A DNA stretch of 64,000 nucleotides from G965220825 sp965220825 (GTDB lineage: Bacteria; Pseudomonadota; Alphaproteobacteria; UBA828), in NCBI GenBank assembly GCA_965220825.1, contig OZ244839.1, forward strand, positions 2,666,001 to 2,730,000, in the 5' to 3' direction. Numbering within the stretch: the stretch's first letter is position 1; every line of letters starts with the position of its first letter. The notes beneath the pieces were generated by a model. It saw only the letters and a list, made by a program, of their open reading frames with translations, was not told the origin of the DNA and ran no database searches. Shown one piece after another: positions 35,288-43,627 of the stretch. Position numbers and translations under genes: made by a program.

Positions 35288-36700
35288 ATGCAGGTAGAGG
35301 AAACCTTGTCCGAAGGGCTCAAGCGCGCATTCAAGTTGACGGTCCCCGCTGGAGACCTCGAGACCGAGATCGAGGAGCGGCTTGTCGAGCTGAGCAAGAC
35401 GGTGACCATGAAGGGGTTTCGCCCCGGCAAGGTGCCGATTGCCATCGTACGCCGTCGTTTTCGGCCGAACGTGCTCGGCGAGGTGCTGCGAAAGACCGTC
35501 GAGACGCGGGCTCGCGAGACCATCGAGGAGCGCGAACTGCGGCCGGCTCAGCAGCCGGAGATCGAGATCGCCGACTATGACGACGGGAAGGACCTGGAGT
35601 TCACCGTGGTGTTCGAGATCCTTCCCGAGATCGCCCTCGGCGACTTCTCGGAGATCGCCGTCGACCGGTTGCGCGCCGAGGTGAGCGACGAGAGCGTGGA
35701 CGAGGCCCTGCAACGGATCGCCGAGGCGGAGAAGCGGTTCGAGCCGGTGGAGGAGCCGCGCCCGGCCGCCATGGGCGATCAGTTGGTGGTCGATATCGCC
35801 GTGGAGGTCGACGGGGAGCCGGTGGCGGATGGCGGGCAGACCGACATGGCGTTCGACATGGAAGAGGACGACCCGATCTTTCCCGGCCTTTCGGAGAAGC
35901 TGGTGGGCGTGAAGGCCGGGGAGAACCGGGAGGTGGAGGTCCCATTCCCCGAGGACTATCCGGCGGCGGCGTTCGGTGGCAAGACGGCACTGTTCAAGGT
36001 CTCCATGAAGGAGCTGCGCGGGCGCGTTCCACCCGCCGTGGACGACGCGATGGCCGAGCGCCACGGGGCGAACGACCTGGCTGACATGCGCGAGCGAGTC
36101 CGGGGAAGCATCCGCGAGCAGTACGACCGGTTCTCCCAGGCGCGGCTCAAGCGCGCGATCCTCGACGCGCTCGACGAGCGCTACCGGTTCGATGTGCCCG
36201 CCGGCATGGTCGAGCGCGAATTCGGCGGTATCTGGGGGCGGGTCGAGGCGGACGCGACCCGTGTGAAGAAGACGGTTGCCGAGCTTCTCGAACAGCCGGA
36301 GGAGGAAGCGAAGACCGAATATCGCGAGATCGCCGAGCGGCGCATCCGGCTCGGGTTGCTCCTTGCCGAGATCGGCCGGGCGAACGACATTTCGGTGGAG
36401 CAGGAGGAATTGGGCAAGGCCGCTCTCGAGATGGCGCAAGCCTCGGCGAATCCACGCGCGATGATGGATTACTACCAGCAGAACCCGTCGCTGCTGGAGC
36501 AGTTCCGTCCGTCGATTTTCGAAGACAAGGTGGTCGCGTTTCTCGCCGAGGTCGCGGCGGTCTCCGAGCGCGAAGTCGCCCCCGACGAGCTGATGCGGGA
36601 CCCGGACGAGGACGACGAGAAGGCCGCTCCCGCCGCGTCGGACGAAGGCGGCGCCGTCGCCGAGACCGAGACGGAAAGCGCGGAGAAGGCCGACGCCTGA
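35288..36700 (+). CDS. tig: Trigger factor
   Basis: Ribosome-bound chaperone with peptidyl-prolyl isomerase activity. The 470-residue protein has the N-terminal ribosome-binding domain with the signature GFRPGKVP (near residue 43), a FKBP-like middle domain (about residues 150-250) and an alpha-helical C-terminal domain. The last 35 residues form an acidic Glu/Asp/Ala tail. It is followed 25 bases later by clpP, the usual alphaproteobacterial order. Confidence 0.97.
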   Translation: MQVEETLSEGLKRAFKLTVPAGDLETEIEERLVELSKTVTMKGFRPGKVPIAIVRRRFRPNVLGEVLRKTVETRARETIEERELRPAQQPEIEIADYDDGKDLEFTVVFEILPEIALGDFSEIAVDRLRAEVSDESVDEALQRIAEAEKRFEPVEEPRPAAMGDQLVVDIAVEVDGEPVADGGQTDMAFDMEEDDPIFPGLSEKLVGVKAGENREVEVPFPEDYPAAAFGGKTALFKVSMKELRGRVPPAVDDAMAERHGANDLADMRERVRGSIREQYDRFSQARLKRAILDALDERYRFDVPAGMVEREFGGIWGRVEADATRVKKTVAELLEQPEEEAKTEYREIAERRIRLGLLLAEIGRANDISVEQEELGKAALEMAQASANPRAMMDYYQQNPSLLEQFRPSIFEDKVVAFLAEVAAVSEREVAPDELMRDPDEDDEKAAPAASDEGGAVAETETESAEKADA

Positions 36701-36725
36701 CGCGCCGGCCCGTGGGGAGAACGCC

Positions 36726-37421
36726 ATGGCAGATATCGTCGAGACCTACGCCAATACGCTGGTTCCCATGGTGGTCGAACAGACCAACCGGGGCGAACGG
36801 GCCTATGACATCTATTCGCGCCTGCTCAAGGAGCGGATCATCTTCCTCACGGGCGGAATCGGCGACGAGATCGCGAGCCTCGTTACGGCGCAGCTCCTTT
36901 TCCTCGAATCGGAGAACCCCAACAAGGACATCTCGCTCTATATCAACAGCCCGGGCGGCCTTGTGACGGCGGGCCTCGCCATCTACGACACCATGCGCTA
37001 TGTGCGCCCCGCCGTCTCCACCCTTTGCGTGGGGCAGGCGGCTTCCATGGGCTCGCTCCTCTTGTCCGCCGGTGCCGAGGGACAGCGCTACGCTCTTCCC
37101 AACGCCCGGATCATGCTGCACCAGCCCTCCGGCGGTTTTCAGGGCCAGGCGACGGACATCGAGATTCACGCGCGCGAAATCCTCTCGCTGCGCCGCCGGC
37201 TCAACGAGATCTATATGGCGCATACCGGCCAGGAGCTCGGGGTCATCGAGGAGAATCTGGAGCGCGACCGCTTCATGACCCCCCAGGAGGCCAAGGAGTT
37301 CGGCCTGGTGGACGAGGTCGTCTCCCACCGACCCGTAGGAGCGGACGAGGCGGCCGACGCCGGGACGGCGGAAAAGGCCGGCAAGGCCGGGCGGAAGGGC
37401 GAGACCGGCAAGGAAGACTGA
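36726..37421 (+). CDS. clpP: ATP-dependent Clp protease proteolytic subunit
   Basis: Serine protease barrel that degrades proteins delivered by ClpA or ClpX. The 231-residue protein has the catalytic triad Ser107 (GQAASMGS), His132 (MLHQPSGG) and Asp181 (ERDRFM), and the INSPGG strand. It carries an extra charged C-terminal tail of about 25 residues rich in Ala, Lys and Glu. Upstream is tig. The expected downstream clpX and lon are not in the window; a convergent radical SAM gene follows instead. Confidence 0.97.
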   Translation: MADIVETYANTLVPMVVEQTNRGERAYDIYSRLLKERIIFLTGGIGDEIASLVTAQLLFLESENPNKDISLYINSPGGLVTAGLAIYDTMRYVRPAVSTLCVGQAASMGSLLLSAGAEGQRYALPNARIMLHQPSGGFQGQATDIEIHAREILSLRRRLNEIYMAHTGQELGVIEENLERDRFMTPQEAKEFGLVDEVVSHRPVGADEAADAGTAEKAGKAGRKGETGKED

Positions 37422-37435
37422 GCGCCGGCCGGCGC
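37422..37435. terminator. GC palindrome between clpP and the convergent radical SAM gene
   Basis: GCGCCGGCCGGCGC is a perfect 14-base palindrome directly after the clpP stop. No T-run follows. It lies in the 27-base junction of two convergent genes and may hinder read-through; this is inference from position. Confidence 0.3.
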
Positions 37436-37448
37436 GATCGCCCGGCGC

Positions 37449-38522
37449 TCAGAAGAGCGCGAGTTGGGCCGTCTGCGCGTTGGGCGGGCGGAACTGTGAG
37501 CCGTCGAGCCGGGGCGCGCCATGGGCGAGGCCGAGCCTCCGGCAGGCGGTGCGGAAGCGCCGGGCGAGCAGGGCGGCATGGACGCCCGTGCCTGTCATCC
37601 TCGCCCCGAAACGTGCATCGTAGAGCGCCCCACCCCGCATTTCCCGGATCAGGCGGAGCACGCGCTTCGCCCGGTCCGGCGCATGAACATTCAGCCATTC
37701 CTGGAACAGGCCGGCGACTTCTCGGGGAAGCCTGAGTGCGATATAGCCCGCATGGGTCGCGCCGGTGCGCCGTGCCGCTTCGAGAATCCGCTCCATCTCA
37801 TGGTCCGTGAGGCCGGGAATCACGGGTGCCACCATCACGCCCACCGGTATGCCCGCCTCGCGCAGGGCGCGGATCGCCTCGAGCCGCTTCACGGGCGTCG
37901 CCGCACGCGGCTCCATGGTGCGCGCGCGGTCGCGGTCCAGCGTGGTGATGGAGAGCGCGGCGCAGGCGAGGTTCCGCTCCGCCATGGGTGCCAGAATGTC
38001 CAGGTCCCGGGCGATGAGCGCGGACTTGGTGACGATTCCCACCGGGTGGTTGCAACGCGCCAGAACCTCCAGCACGCCCCGGGTAAGCCGCAGCCTCCGT
38101 TCGGTGGGCTGGTACGGATCCGTGTTGGTGCCGAGCGCCATGGTGCGGCATCGATAGCTGCGCCGTGCGAGCTCGCGCTCGAGCAGGGCCGGCGCGTCGT
38201 GCTTTGCGAAAATGCGGCTCTCGAAATCCTGCCCCGGCGAGAGGCCGAGCCAGGCGTGGGTGGGTCTTGCGTAGCAATAGACGCAGCCATGCTCGCAGCC
38301 CCGATAGACGTTGATCGAGCGGTCGAAGCCGAGGTCGGGCGATTTGTTCCGCGTTATCACCGTGCGGCTCGCATCAGGCCGCACCTCGGTGCGGAGCGGC
38401 GCCGACTCCTCGTCTATGGTGTCCCAGCCATCGTCGAATGCCTCCCGGCGATAGCGCTCATACCGCCCGCTGCGGTTGCTCGCCGCTCCGCGCCCCTTGC
38501 GCACACCCAGTATTGCGTCCAT
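37449..38522 (-). CDS. PA0069-family radical SAM protein
   Basis: A 357-residue radical S-adenosylmethionine enzyme. The iron-sulfur motif is CEHGCVYCYA (C-x3-C-x2-C), preceded by the family blocks RKGRGAASNRSGRYE and SPDLGFDRSINVYRG. SplB, the spore photoproduct lyase, is a distant relative, but no substrate is known for this family. The start is set at the ATG at 38522; an ATG at 38540 would fall inside a promoter spacer that holds a LexA box, so it is unlikely. The gene is convergent with clpP. The promoter suggests DNA-damage control and possibly a leaderless transcript. Confidence 0.9.
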   Translation of the reverse strand: MDAILGVRKGRGAASNRSGRYERYRREAFDDGWDTIDEESAPLRTEVRPDASRTVITRNKSPDLGFDRSINVYRGCEHGCVYCYARPTHAWLGLSPGQDFESRIFAKHDAPALLERELARRSYRCRTMALGTNTDPYQPTERRLRLTRGVLEVLARCNHPVGIVTKSALIARDLDILAPMAERNLACAALSITTLDRDRARTMEPRAATPVKRLEAIRALREAGIPVGVMVAPVIPGLTDHEMERILEAARRTGATHAGYIALRLPREVAGLFQEWLNVHAPDRAKRVLRLIREMRGGALYDARFGARMTGTGVHAALLARRFRTACRRLGLAHGAPRLDGSQFRPPNAQTAQLALF

Positions 38523-38527
38523 GGCGG

Positions 38528-38556
38528 CATTATGGAACATAAAACGAACATTACAA
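38528..38556 (-). promoter_or_regulatory. Promoter of the radical SAM gene
   Basis: On the minus strand TTGTAA (38556-38551) and ATAATG (38533-38528) are separated by 17 bases. The ATG at 38522 begins 6 bases after the -10 box, at the position where transcription would start, which predicts a leaderless mRNA. Confidence 0.65.
38535..38549 (-). promoter_or_regulatory. LexA (SOS) box, alphaproteobacterial type
   Basis: The minus strand reads GTTC-GTTTTAT-GTTC, an exact match to the alphaproteobacterial LexA operator GTTC-N7-GTTC. It fills most of the 17-base spacer between the -35 and -10 elements of the radical SAM gene, the ideal place to block RNA polymerase. The bases seen are fact; LexA control is inference from the established motif. 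Confidence 0.8.
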
Positions 38557-38725
38557 GATCAAACCATCATTTTTCGGGCTCCCGCAAGAAGCCGCCGCGG
38601 CCCGCGCATGCCGAGGCCCGGGCGCGGCCCCGTTTGCACGGCGTGATGCGGGATGGCCGGGCCATCGCAGCCGGCGGGACCGTGGGCTTTTCCGCCTTCG
38701 GCCCCGCAGCGCTATTGTGCGGGGC

Positions 38726-39412
38726 ATGGGATGCGCTCTCAGTATCGTGATTCCGACACTCGATGCGGCGGGGGAGCTTCCGGCGTCGCTCGCGAACCTA
38801 CGCCGGGGCGCGACGGCGCTCGGGGCGGAGACGGTGGTGGCGGACGGCGGCTCGGGGGACGGCACGGCGGCGTTCGCGCGACGCTGCGGGGCGCGCATCC
38901 TGCGTGCGTCCCGCGGTCGCGGTCGCCAGCTGGCGGCGGGAGCGGCGGTCGCGGACGGGCGGTGGCTGCTGTTTCTCCATGCGGACACGCGCCCCGCACC
39001 GGGATGGGAGGATGAGGTGCGCCGTTTTATGGAAGCGCCCGCCAACGAGACCCGCGCCGCGGTCTTCCGCTTCGCCCTCGACGATCCGGCGCCCGCAGCG
39101 CGGTTTCTGGAGGCGCTGGTCGCCCTCCGCTGCCGCGTCTTCCGCCTGCCCTATGGCGACCAGGGGCTTCTGATCCACCGCGGGCTCTACGACGCGCTCG
39201 GCGGCTACAGGCCCCTTGTGCTCATGGAGGATGTGGATCTGGTGCGCCGCCTCGGGTGGCGGCGGATCGCCCTGTTGAAAACGCCGGCGGTCACCTCGGC
39301 GGTGCGCTACCGCCGCTCCGGCTATCTTGCGCGCAGCCTGCGCAACCTGTGCTGTCTGTTTCTCTATTTCCTGGGCGCATCGTCCGAAACCATCGCGAGG
39401 TTCTACCGGTGA
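38726..39412 (+). CDS. TIGR04283 family arsenosugar-biosynthesis-type glycosyltransferase
   Basis: A 228-residue family 2 glycosyltransferase. It opens LSIVIPTLDAAGELPASL, has the acidic VVADGGSGDGT, FLHADTRPAPGW, and the later YGDQGLLIHR and LVLMEDVDLVRRL blocks, which fit TIGR04283. The last 25 residues are hydrophobic. The ATG at 38726 is used; a GTG 9 bases earlier is in frame. Its stop overlaps the next gene (GTGA). Members of this family occur in arsenosugar clusters but also outside them; here no arsenic methyltransferase is adjacent. Confidence 0.85.
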   Translation: MGCALSIVIPTLDAAGELPASLANLRRGATALGAETVVADGGSGDGTAAFARRCGARILRASRGRGRQLAAGAAVADGRWLLFLHADTRPAPGWEDEVRRFMEAPANETRAAVFRFALDDPAPAARFLEALVALRCRVFRLPYGDQGLLIHRGLYDALGGYRPLVLMEDVDLVRRLGWRRIALLKTPAVTSAVRYRRSGYLARSLRNLCCLFLYFLGASSETIARFYR

Positions 39413-40098
39413 GGCCGGCCGGCCGCCATGTCGCGGTCTTTCTCCGCGCGCCCAGGCTGGGGCGGGTGAAGGGGCGGCTTGCGCGCGATATCGGGCCCGC
39501 GGCCGCATGGCGCTTCTATCGTCGTCTGGTCCGCGCGCGCATCGTGCCGCTTGCGAGGGATTCGCGCTGGGCCCTCCACCTTGCCACCACCCCTGCCGCG
39601 TGGCGCGGTCGGGACAGGTTCTGGCCGCTCGATGCGCCCCGGATCGACCAGGGAACGGGCGATCTCGGCCGCCGCATGGCGCGTGTGTTCCGCGCCCTGC
39701 CGCCGGGCCCGGCCCTGATCGTCGGCAGCGACATTCCGGCTCTTGCACCCCGGCACCTGGCCCAGGCCTTCGCGCTTATGGGCCGATCGGATGCGGTGTT
39801 CGGGCCGTCCGCAGACGGGGGCTACTGGCTCGTGGGGCTCGGTGCCCACGCTCGCCGGCTGGATCCGTTCCGCGCCGTGCGCTGGTCGAGTGCGGATGCG
39901 CTCGCGGACACGCTTGGCAACCTGCCGCCGGGCGCGCGTACCGCCTTTCTCGAGCCGCTGGTGGATGTGGACGACGGTCCGTCGCTCCGGCACTGGCTCG
40001 CTCAGGCGAGCGCCACGCACTCGATCTCGATATCGAACTCCATGGGCCAGGAGGCCATGGCGACGAAGGTTCGCGCCGGCGGGTCGTGGGGGAAGTAG
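39409..40098 (+). CDS. TIGR04282 family arsenosugar-biosynthesis-type glycosyltransferase
   Basis: A 229-residue nucleotidyltransferase-like (DUF2064) protein. It shows VAVFLRAPRLGRVKGRLA, LIVGSDIPALAPRHLAQAF, VFGPSADGGYWLVGL and the ending LEPLVDVDDGPSLR, typical of TIGR04282. The start is a GTG inside the stop of the upstream TIGR04283 gene, a 4-base coupling. The family core ends near base 40000. The last 32 codons run into the convergent RidA gene, a 97-base overlap, so the annotated C-terminus may be longer than needed. Confidence 0.85.
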   Translation: MRPAGRHVAVFLRAPRLGRVKGRLARDIGPAAAWRFYRRLVRARIVPLARDSRWALHLATTPAAWRGRDRFWPLDAPRIDQGTGDLGRRMARVFRALPPGPALIVGSDIPALAPRHLAQAFALMGRSDAVFGPSADGGYWLVGLGAHARRLDPFRAVRWSSADALADTLGNLPPGARTAFLEPLVDVDDGPSLRHWLAQASATHSISISNSMGQEAMATKVRAGGSWGK

Positions 40099-40394
40099 CG
40101 GGCGTAGATCCCGTTCACCGTGCGGAAATGGGCGGCGTTGGTGATGTAGACCGTGGATTTCACCACCCGGTCGAGGGAGGAGCCCGCATGTTCCAGCGTG
40201 TGCTTGATGTTCTCCAGCACCTGTTCGGTCTGGACCGCGATCCCGCCCTGAACCATCTCGCCGGTTTCGAGATCGAGCGGCGGCAGACCCGAGACGAAGA
40301 GGAAGCCACCGGCCCGCACGCAAGGGGAGAGCGGAACGCCCACCTTGCGCAGTGCGTCCGAGAGCATGGGTATCTCGACGACCGTCTTCTCCAC
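40002..40394 (-). CDS. RidA family protein
   Basis: A 130-residue YjgF/YER057c/UK114-fold protein; archetypal RidA hydrolyses reactive enamine/imine intermediates. Features are GVPLSPCVRAGGFLFVSG, an amphipathic LENIKHTLEHAGSSLDRVVK, and the C-terminal PARTFV containing the arginine important for activity in RidA. The start is a GTG at 40394 with GGGAG upstream. It may also act in pyrimidine or other amine catabolism, as RutC does, but no rut operon is present. Its 3' end overlaps the convergent glycosyltransferase gene. Confidence 0.9.
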   Translation of the reverse strand: MEKTVVEIPMLSDALRKVGVPLSPCVRAGGFLFVSGLPPLDLETGEMVQGGIAVQTEQVLENIKHTLEHAGSSLDRVVKSTVYITNAAHFRTVNGIYARYFPHDPPARTFVAMASWPMEFDIEIECVALA

Positions 40395-40427
40395 TTGCAG
40401 TCTCCCTTGTCGAAGCGCCGGGCGGCG

Positions 40428-40973
40428 TCAGCCGCTGCCGGGTGCGGTTTCCTGGAGCCTCGGCATCAGCTCCACCAGGTTGCACGGGCGCCAGCGGTAG
40501 TCGAGCTGGTAGCGTAGAATCTTGTCCCAGCCGTCCTTGCAGGCGCCGGGCGAGCCGGGCAGCGCGAAGAGGTAGGTGCCGCCGGCGACGCCTCCCGTGG
40601 CGCGGGACTGCATGGTGGAAGTGCCGATGAGATCGAAGCTCAGTTGGCGAAACAGCTCGCCGAAGCCCGGTATCTCCTTGTCGTAGACGGCGTGGAACGC
40701 CTCGGGCGTCACGTCCCGTCCCGTAACCCCGGTGCCGCCGGTGGCGATCACCGCGTCCACCTCCGGGTCTCCGATCCAGCTGCGCAGCGCGGCCGTGATC
40801 TCTTCCGTTTCGTCGGTGACGATGCGGCGTTCCGCGACCCGGTGGCCCGCCTCCTCGATACGGTCCACGAGCACCTGCCCCGAGCGGTCCTCCGCCGGCC
40901 CGCGTGTGTCCGAGACCGTGAGCACGGCGATGTTAACGGCGCGAAAGGGTCGTTTCTCGTCGATCCCGATCAT
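40428..40973 (-). CDS. moaB: Molybdenum cofactor biosynthesis protein B
   Basis: A 181-residue MogA/MoaB-fold protein that adenylates molybdopterin. The core has AVLTVSDTRGPAEDRSG, the ATGGTGVTGRDVTPEA pterin-binding block and ALPGSPGACKDGWD. MoaB is favoured over MogA by length and by the DETEEI segment. Its start region overlaps the 3' end of the lytic transglycosylase gene by 41 bases. No other moa or moe genes are in the window. Confidence 0.93.
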   Translation of the reverse strand: MIGIDEKRPFRAVNIAVLTVSDTRGPAEDRSGQVLVDRIEEAGHRVAERRIVTDETEEITAALRSWIGDPEVDAVIATGGTGVTGRDVTPEAFHAVYDKEIPGFGELFRQLSFDLIGTSTMQSRATGGVAGGTYLFALPGSPGACKDGWDKILRYQLDYRWRPCNLVELMPRLQETAPGSG

Positions 40974-42762
40974 GGGGTTCGTCCTGCGGTATGTAGTGCG
41001 GCCAGCCCCCGGATGCTACCGCATCGCGCGAGGGCGTGTCCTGGCCGAGGCGCATCCGGTAGATCCAGAGGTTCGCCAGAACGCGCTCGATGAAGTCGCG
41101 GGTTTCGCGGGAGCCGAGACTCTCGATGAAGAGAAGCGGATCGTCGCCGAAGCGTATCCCCCGGCGCCAGGCGGCGAGGTTGCCGGGCCCCGCATTGTAG
41201 GCCGCGAGCAGGAAGAAGAGGTTGTCGCCCACGCTTTCCTGCTCCAGCAGATGGCGGATATAGGCTTGGCCGAGCGTGATGTTGCGTGCCGGGTCCATGC
41301 GGTGGGGCGCCATGTCCCCGTTCATGCCGAGCTTGCCCGCCACCCAGCGCGCGGTCGCCGGCATGAGCTGCATCACGCCGCCTGCGCCGCTCGGGTTCCG
41401 CGCGCCGGCCCTGAAGCCGGATTCCTGGCGGATCAGGCCGAAGATCAACGCCCGGTCCACGGTAAAGCCGCCCGGCGGCTTCCAGCGCGGCAGCGGATAG
41501 ACGGCGCTGTCGGGCGGCGTTCCGCCGGCGCGGTCGAGCGCACGGGCGATTCCCATCTGTATTGCGGGGAAGCCGAGGGCGGCAGCCAGTGCCGAAAGCG
41601 GCTCGATCTCCTCGCGGGGTGCGCGGCCGTAGAGCAGCCGCACCTCCCGCTCGGCGCGCTTGGTCTCGCCCACCTCCGCCAGTGCGGCGGCTCTCCGGGC
41701 GCCGGGCGCGGCTTCGGACAGGCGGTAGCCCACCGGCGGCGACGCGGCGTGCCGCCAGTCGAGGGGCGCGTCGCGGCCCAGGGCGGAGAGCGCGAGCAGG
41801 CCGTAGAAGGTGCGGGGGTGCGCCGCCGCTTCGGCAAGATTGGTGGAAGCGGCTTCGGGCCGCGCGGTGCGGAGCGCCGTTCTGGCCGCCCAGTAACCGC
41901 CGGCGGCGCGGAGCCAGGGGGAGGCGGACTCGGAACGGCCGAGCGCCTCGAAGTGATGGTGAGCGGTCTCGAAATCGCCGAGCTGCCAGGCGGCGAGCCC
42001 GGCGGTCCAGTCCGCGTCGGGCACCAGGGCGCGGGAGCGCTCGGCCGCCATATGCGCGCGCGAAAGCGCTTCTTGCATCTTGTCGTGGCGGTAGTAGCTC
42101 CAGCCGATGCGCGCTGCATAGGAATCGTGCTGCGCGGCGGTGGCGAGCCCTCCATACTCCTCCGAATCCAGAATATGGGTGGCGCCGGTGGGCCAGCCGC
42201 GTCGCGTTCGCGCCCGCATTTCCCGGTGGAGCTCGGCGAGCCGCGCGCGGAGCGCATCGGGCAACGGGCGCGCAGGAAGTCGGATGGCGGGCTCCACCTC
42301 GTCGAATCCCAACGGCCCCAGCGGGCCTGTCTTCGCGCGGGGCGGCGGCTTCGCGCCGGCGGGCTTGCGTTTGAGGGCGAGCTTGCGAATGCGTGGTGCG
42401 TCCGGATGGTCCCCGTAGCGTTCGAGCCACGCCTCAAGCTCCCGGTAGCGGGAACGGTAGGCCGTGGGATGGAGATATTTCTGCGCAAGCACATGGCCAA
42501 GGAGGAGGGGGTCGTCGAGGGCCGCGATCTGCGCTTCGGCGGCGGCGAGCGCGCCTGCCTCCTGAAGTGCGAAGATGCGCACATAGCGCAGGCGGTCCGC
42601 GTCGCTCAACACGCGCGGAAGCGCGGCGCCGGTCTCGGCCCGGGCCTCCGTCCAGGCGGGCATGGCGGCAAGAAGTGCGAGCGCCACGGCGAATGCCGCG
42701 ATCCACCGGCCGGCACGCCTCGTTCCACAAGGCCCCGGCGCACCGCTGCCGGGCTTCCTCAC
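40933..42762 (-). CDS. Soluble lytic murein transglycosylase (Slt-like)
   Basis: A 609-residue periplasmic enzyme that cleaves peptidoglycan glycan strands. An N-terminal signal helix (RWIAAFAVALALLAAMPAW, about residues 19-37) is followed by a long helical superhelix and a C-terminal SLT domain: LIFGLIRQESGFRAGARNPSGAGGVMQLMPATA, shown only in part, contains the catalytic Glu in RQESGF, and AAYNAGPGN follows. The start is a GTG at 42762 that overlaps the uracil-DNA glycosylase stop (GTGA). Its 3' end overlaps moaB by 41 bases. Confidence 0.93.
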   Translation of the reverse strand: MRKPGSGAPGPCGTRRAGRWIAAFAVALALLAAMPAWTEARAETGAALPRVLSDADRLRYVRIFALQEAGALAAAEAQIAALDDPLLLGHVLAQKYLHPTAYRSRYRELEAWLERYGDHPDAPRIRKLALKRKPAGAKPPPRAKTGPLGPLGFDEVEPAIRLPARPLPDALRARLAELHREMRARTRRGWPTGATHILDSEEYGGLATAAQHDSYAARIGWSYYRHDKMQEALSRAHMAAERSRALVPDADWTAGLAAWQLGDFETAHHHFEALGRSESASPWLRAAGGYWAARTALRTARPEAASTNLAEAAAHPRTFYGLLALSALGRDAPLDWRHAASPPVGYRLSEAAPGARRAAALAEVGETKRAEREVRLLYGRAPREEIEPLSALAAALGFPAIQMGIARALDRAGGTPPDSAVYPLPRWKPPGGFTVDRALIFGLIRQESGFRAGARNPSGAGGVMQLMPATARWVAGKLGMNGDMAPHRMDPARNITLGQAYIRHLLEQESVGDNLFFLLAAYNAGPGNLAAWRRGIRFGDDPLLFIESLGSRETRDFIERVLANLWIYRMRLGQDTPSRDAVASGGWPHYIPQDEPHDRDRRETTLSRR

Positions 42763-43595
42763 GGAGCGCCCGGTCCGCCTCCGATCCGGGCCTCGATCTC
42801 CAGCAGATCGCGCCAAACCTCGCGTTTCGCGCTCGGCTGACGCAGGAGATAGGCCGGGTGGAAGGTCGCCATGGAGTCGACGGGTTGCGCCATGCGCGGC
42901 GTGGAATAGGGGAACCACTTGCCCCGCAGCCGGGTGATTCCCTCGCGCCGGTTAAGCAGCGCTTTTGCCGAGATGCCCCCGAGCAGCACCAGGACATCGG
43001 GCATCACCAGTTCCAGCTGGCGCTCGAGAAAGGGCTGGCAGATGGCAAGCTCCTCGGCCGTCGGCGAGCGGTTGCCGGGCGGACGCCAGGGAAGCATGTT
43101 GGTGATATAGACCGCCTGGCGCTCAAGGCCGATGGCTGCGAGCATCCTGTCCAGAAGCCGGCCGGCGGGCCCGACGAAGGGCAGGCCCTGGCGGTCCTCC
43201 TCCGCGCCGGGGGCCTCGCCCACGAAGACCAGCGCGGCTTGCGGATCCCCGTCGGCGATCACGGTGTTGCTCGCCGTTCGCTTCAGGGCGCAGCCCTCGA
43301 AGGCGCAGATTGCCGCCTTCAGCGCCTCCAGATCCTCACACCCGGCCGCGATCTCCTGGGCGGACCAGACGGCGTCACCCGCTGCAGGCGGTGGTGCGGG
43401 AGCAGCGGCGGGCGTGGCGGCTGGCTTGGCGGCGGGTTTCGGCGCTTCGGTGGCGGGCGGCGGCGGCTTCGGGCGAGGCGCTGAGTCCCGGTAGCGGTCG
43501 CGGGGCGCCTCGTCCACCGCCTCGTCGGCGCCGGCGAGGAGGTGCCAGTTCAACAGCGCACGAAGGCGCGCCTCGTCCCGCACCGGCCGTCCCAC
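42759..43595 (-). CDS. Uracil-DNA glycosylase, family 4-like
   Basis: A 278-residue glycosylase that removes uracil from DNA. The first 75 residues form an Ala/Pro-rich linker. The catalytic motifs are FVGEAPGAEEDRQG and HPAYLLRQPS, as in family 4. Of the four cysteines that bind an iron-sulfur cluster in family 4, the pair in CALKRTA and AICQPFL can be matched, while the other two positions hold non-cysteine residues (Phe in AFEGC and Trp/Pro in NMLPWRPP). It begins with GTG at 43595. Its stop overlaps the transglycosylase start. Confidence 0.85.
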   Translation of the reverse strand: MGRPVRDEARLRALLNWHLLAGADEAVDEAPRDRYRDSAPRPKPPPPATEAPKPAAKPAATPAAAPAPPPAAGDAVWSAQEIAAGCEDLEALKAAICAFEGCALKRTASNTVIADGDPQAALVFVGEAPGAEEDRQGLPFVGPAGRLLDRMLAAIGLERQAVYITNMLPWRPPGNRSPTAEELAICQPFLERQLELVMPDVLVLLGGISAKALLNRREGITRLRGKWFPYSTPRMAQPVDSMATFHPAYLLRQPSAKREVWRDLLEIEARIGGGPGAP

Positions 43596-43627
43596 ACCGG
43601 TTGGGGCAGGGCGTTGCGCGCCTGTTG

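Noticed and set aside
38523..38540. Upstream ATG at 38540 as start of the radical SAM gene
   Set aside because: It lies inside the -35/-10 spacer and LexA box, while the family N-terminus begins at or after the ATG at 38522.
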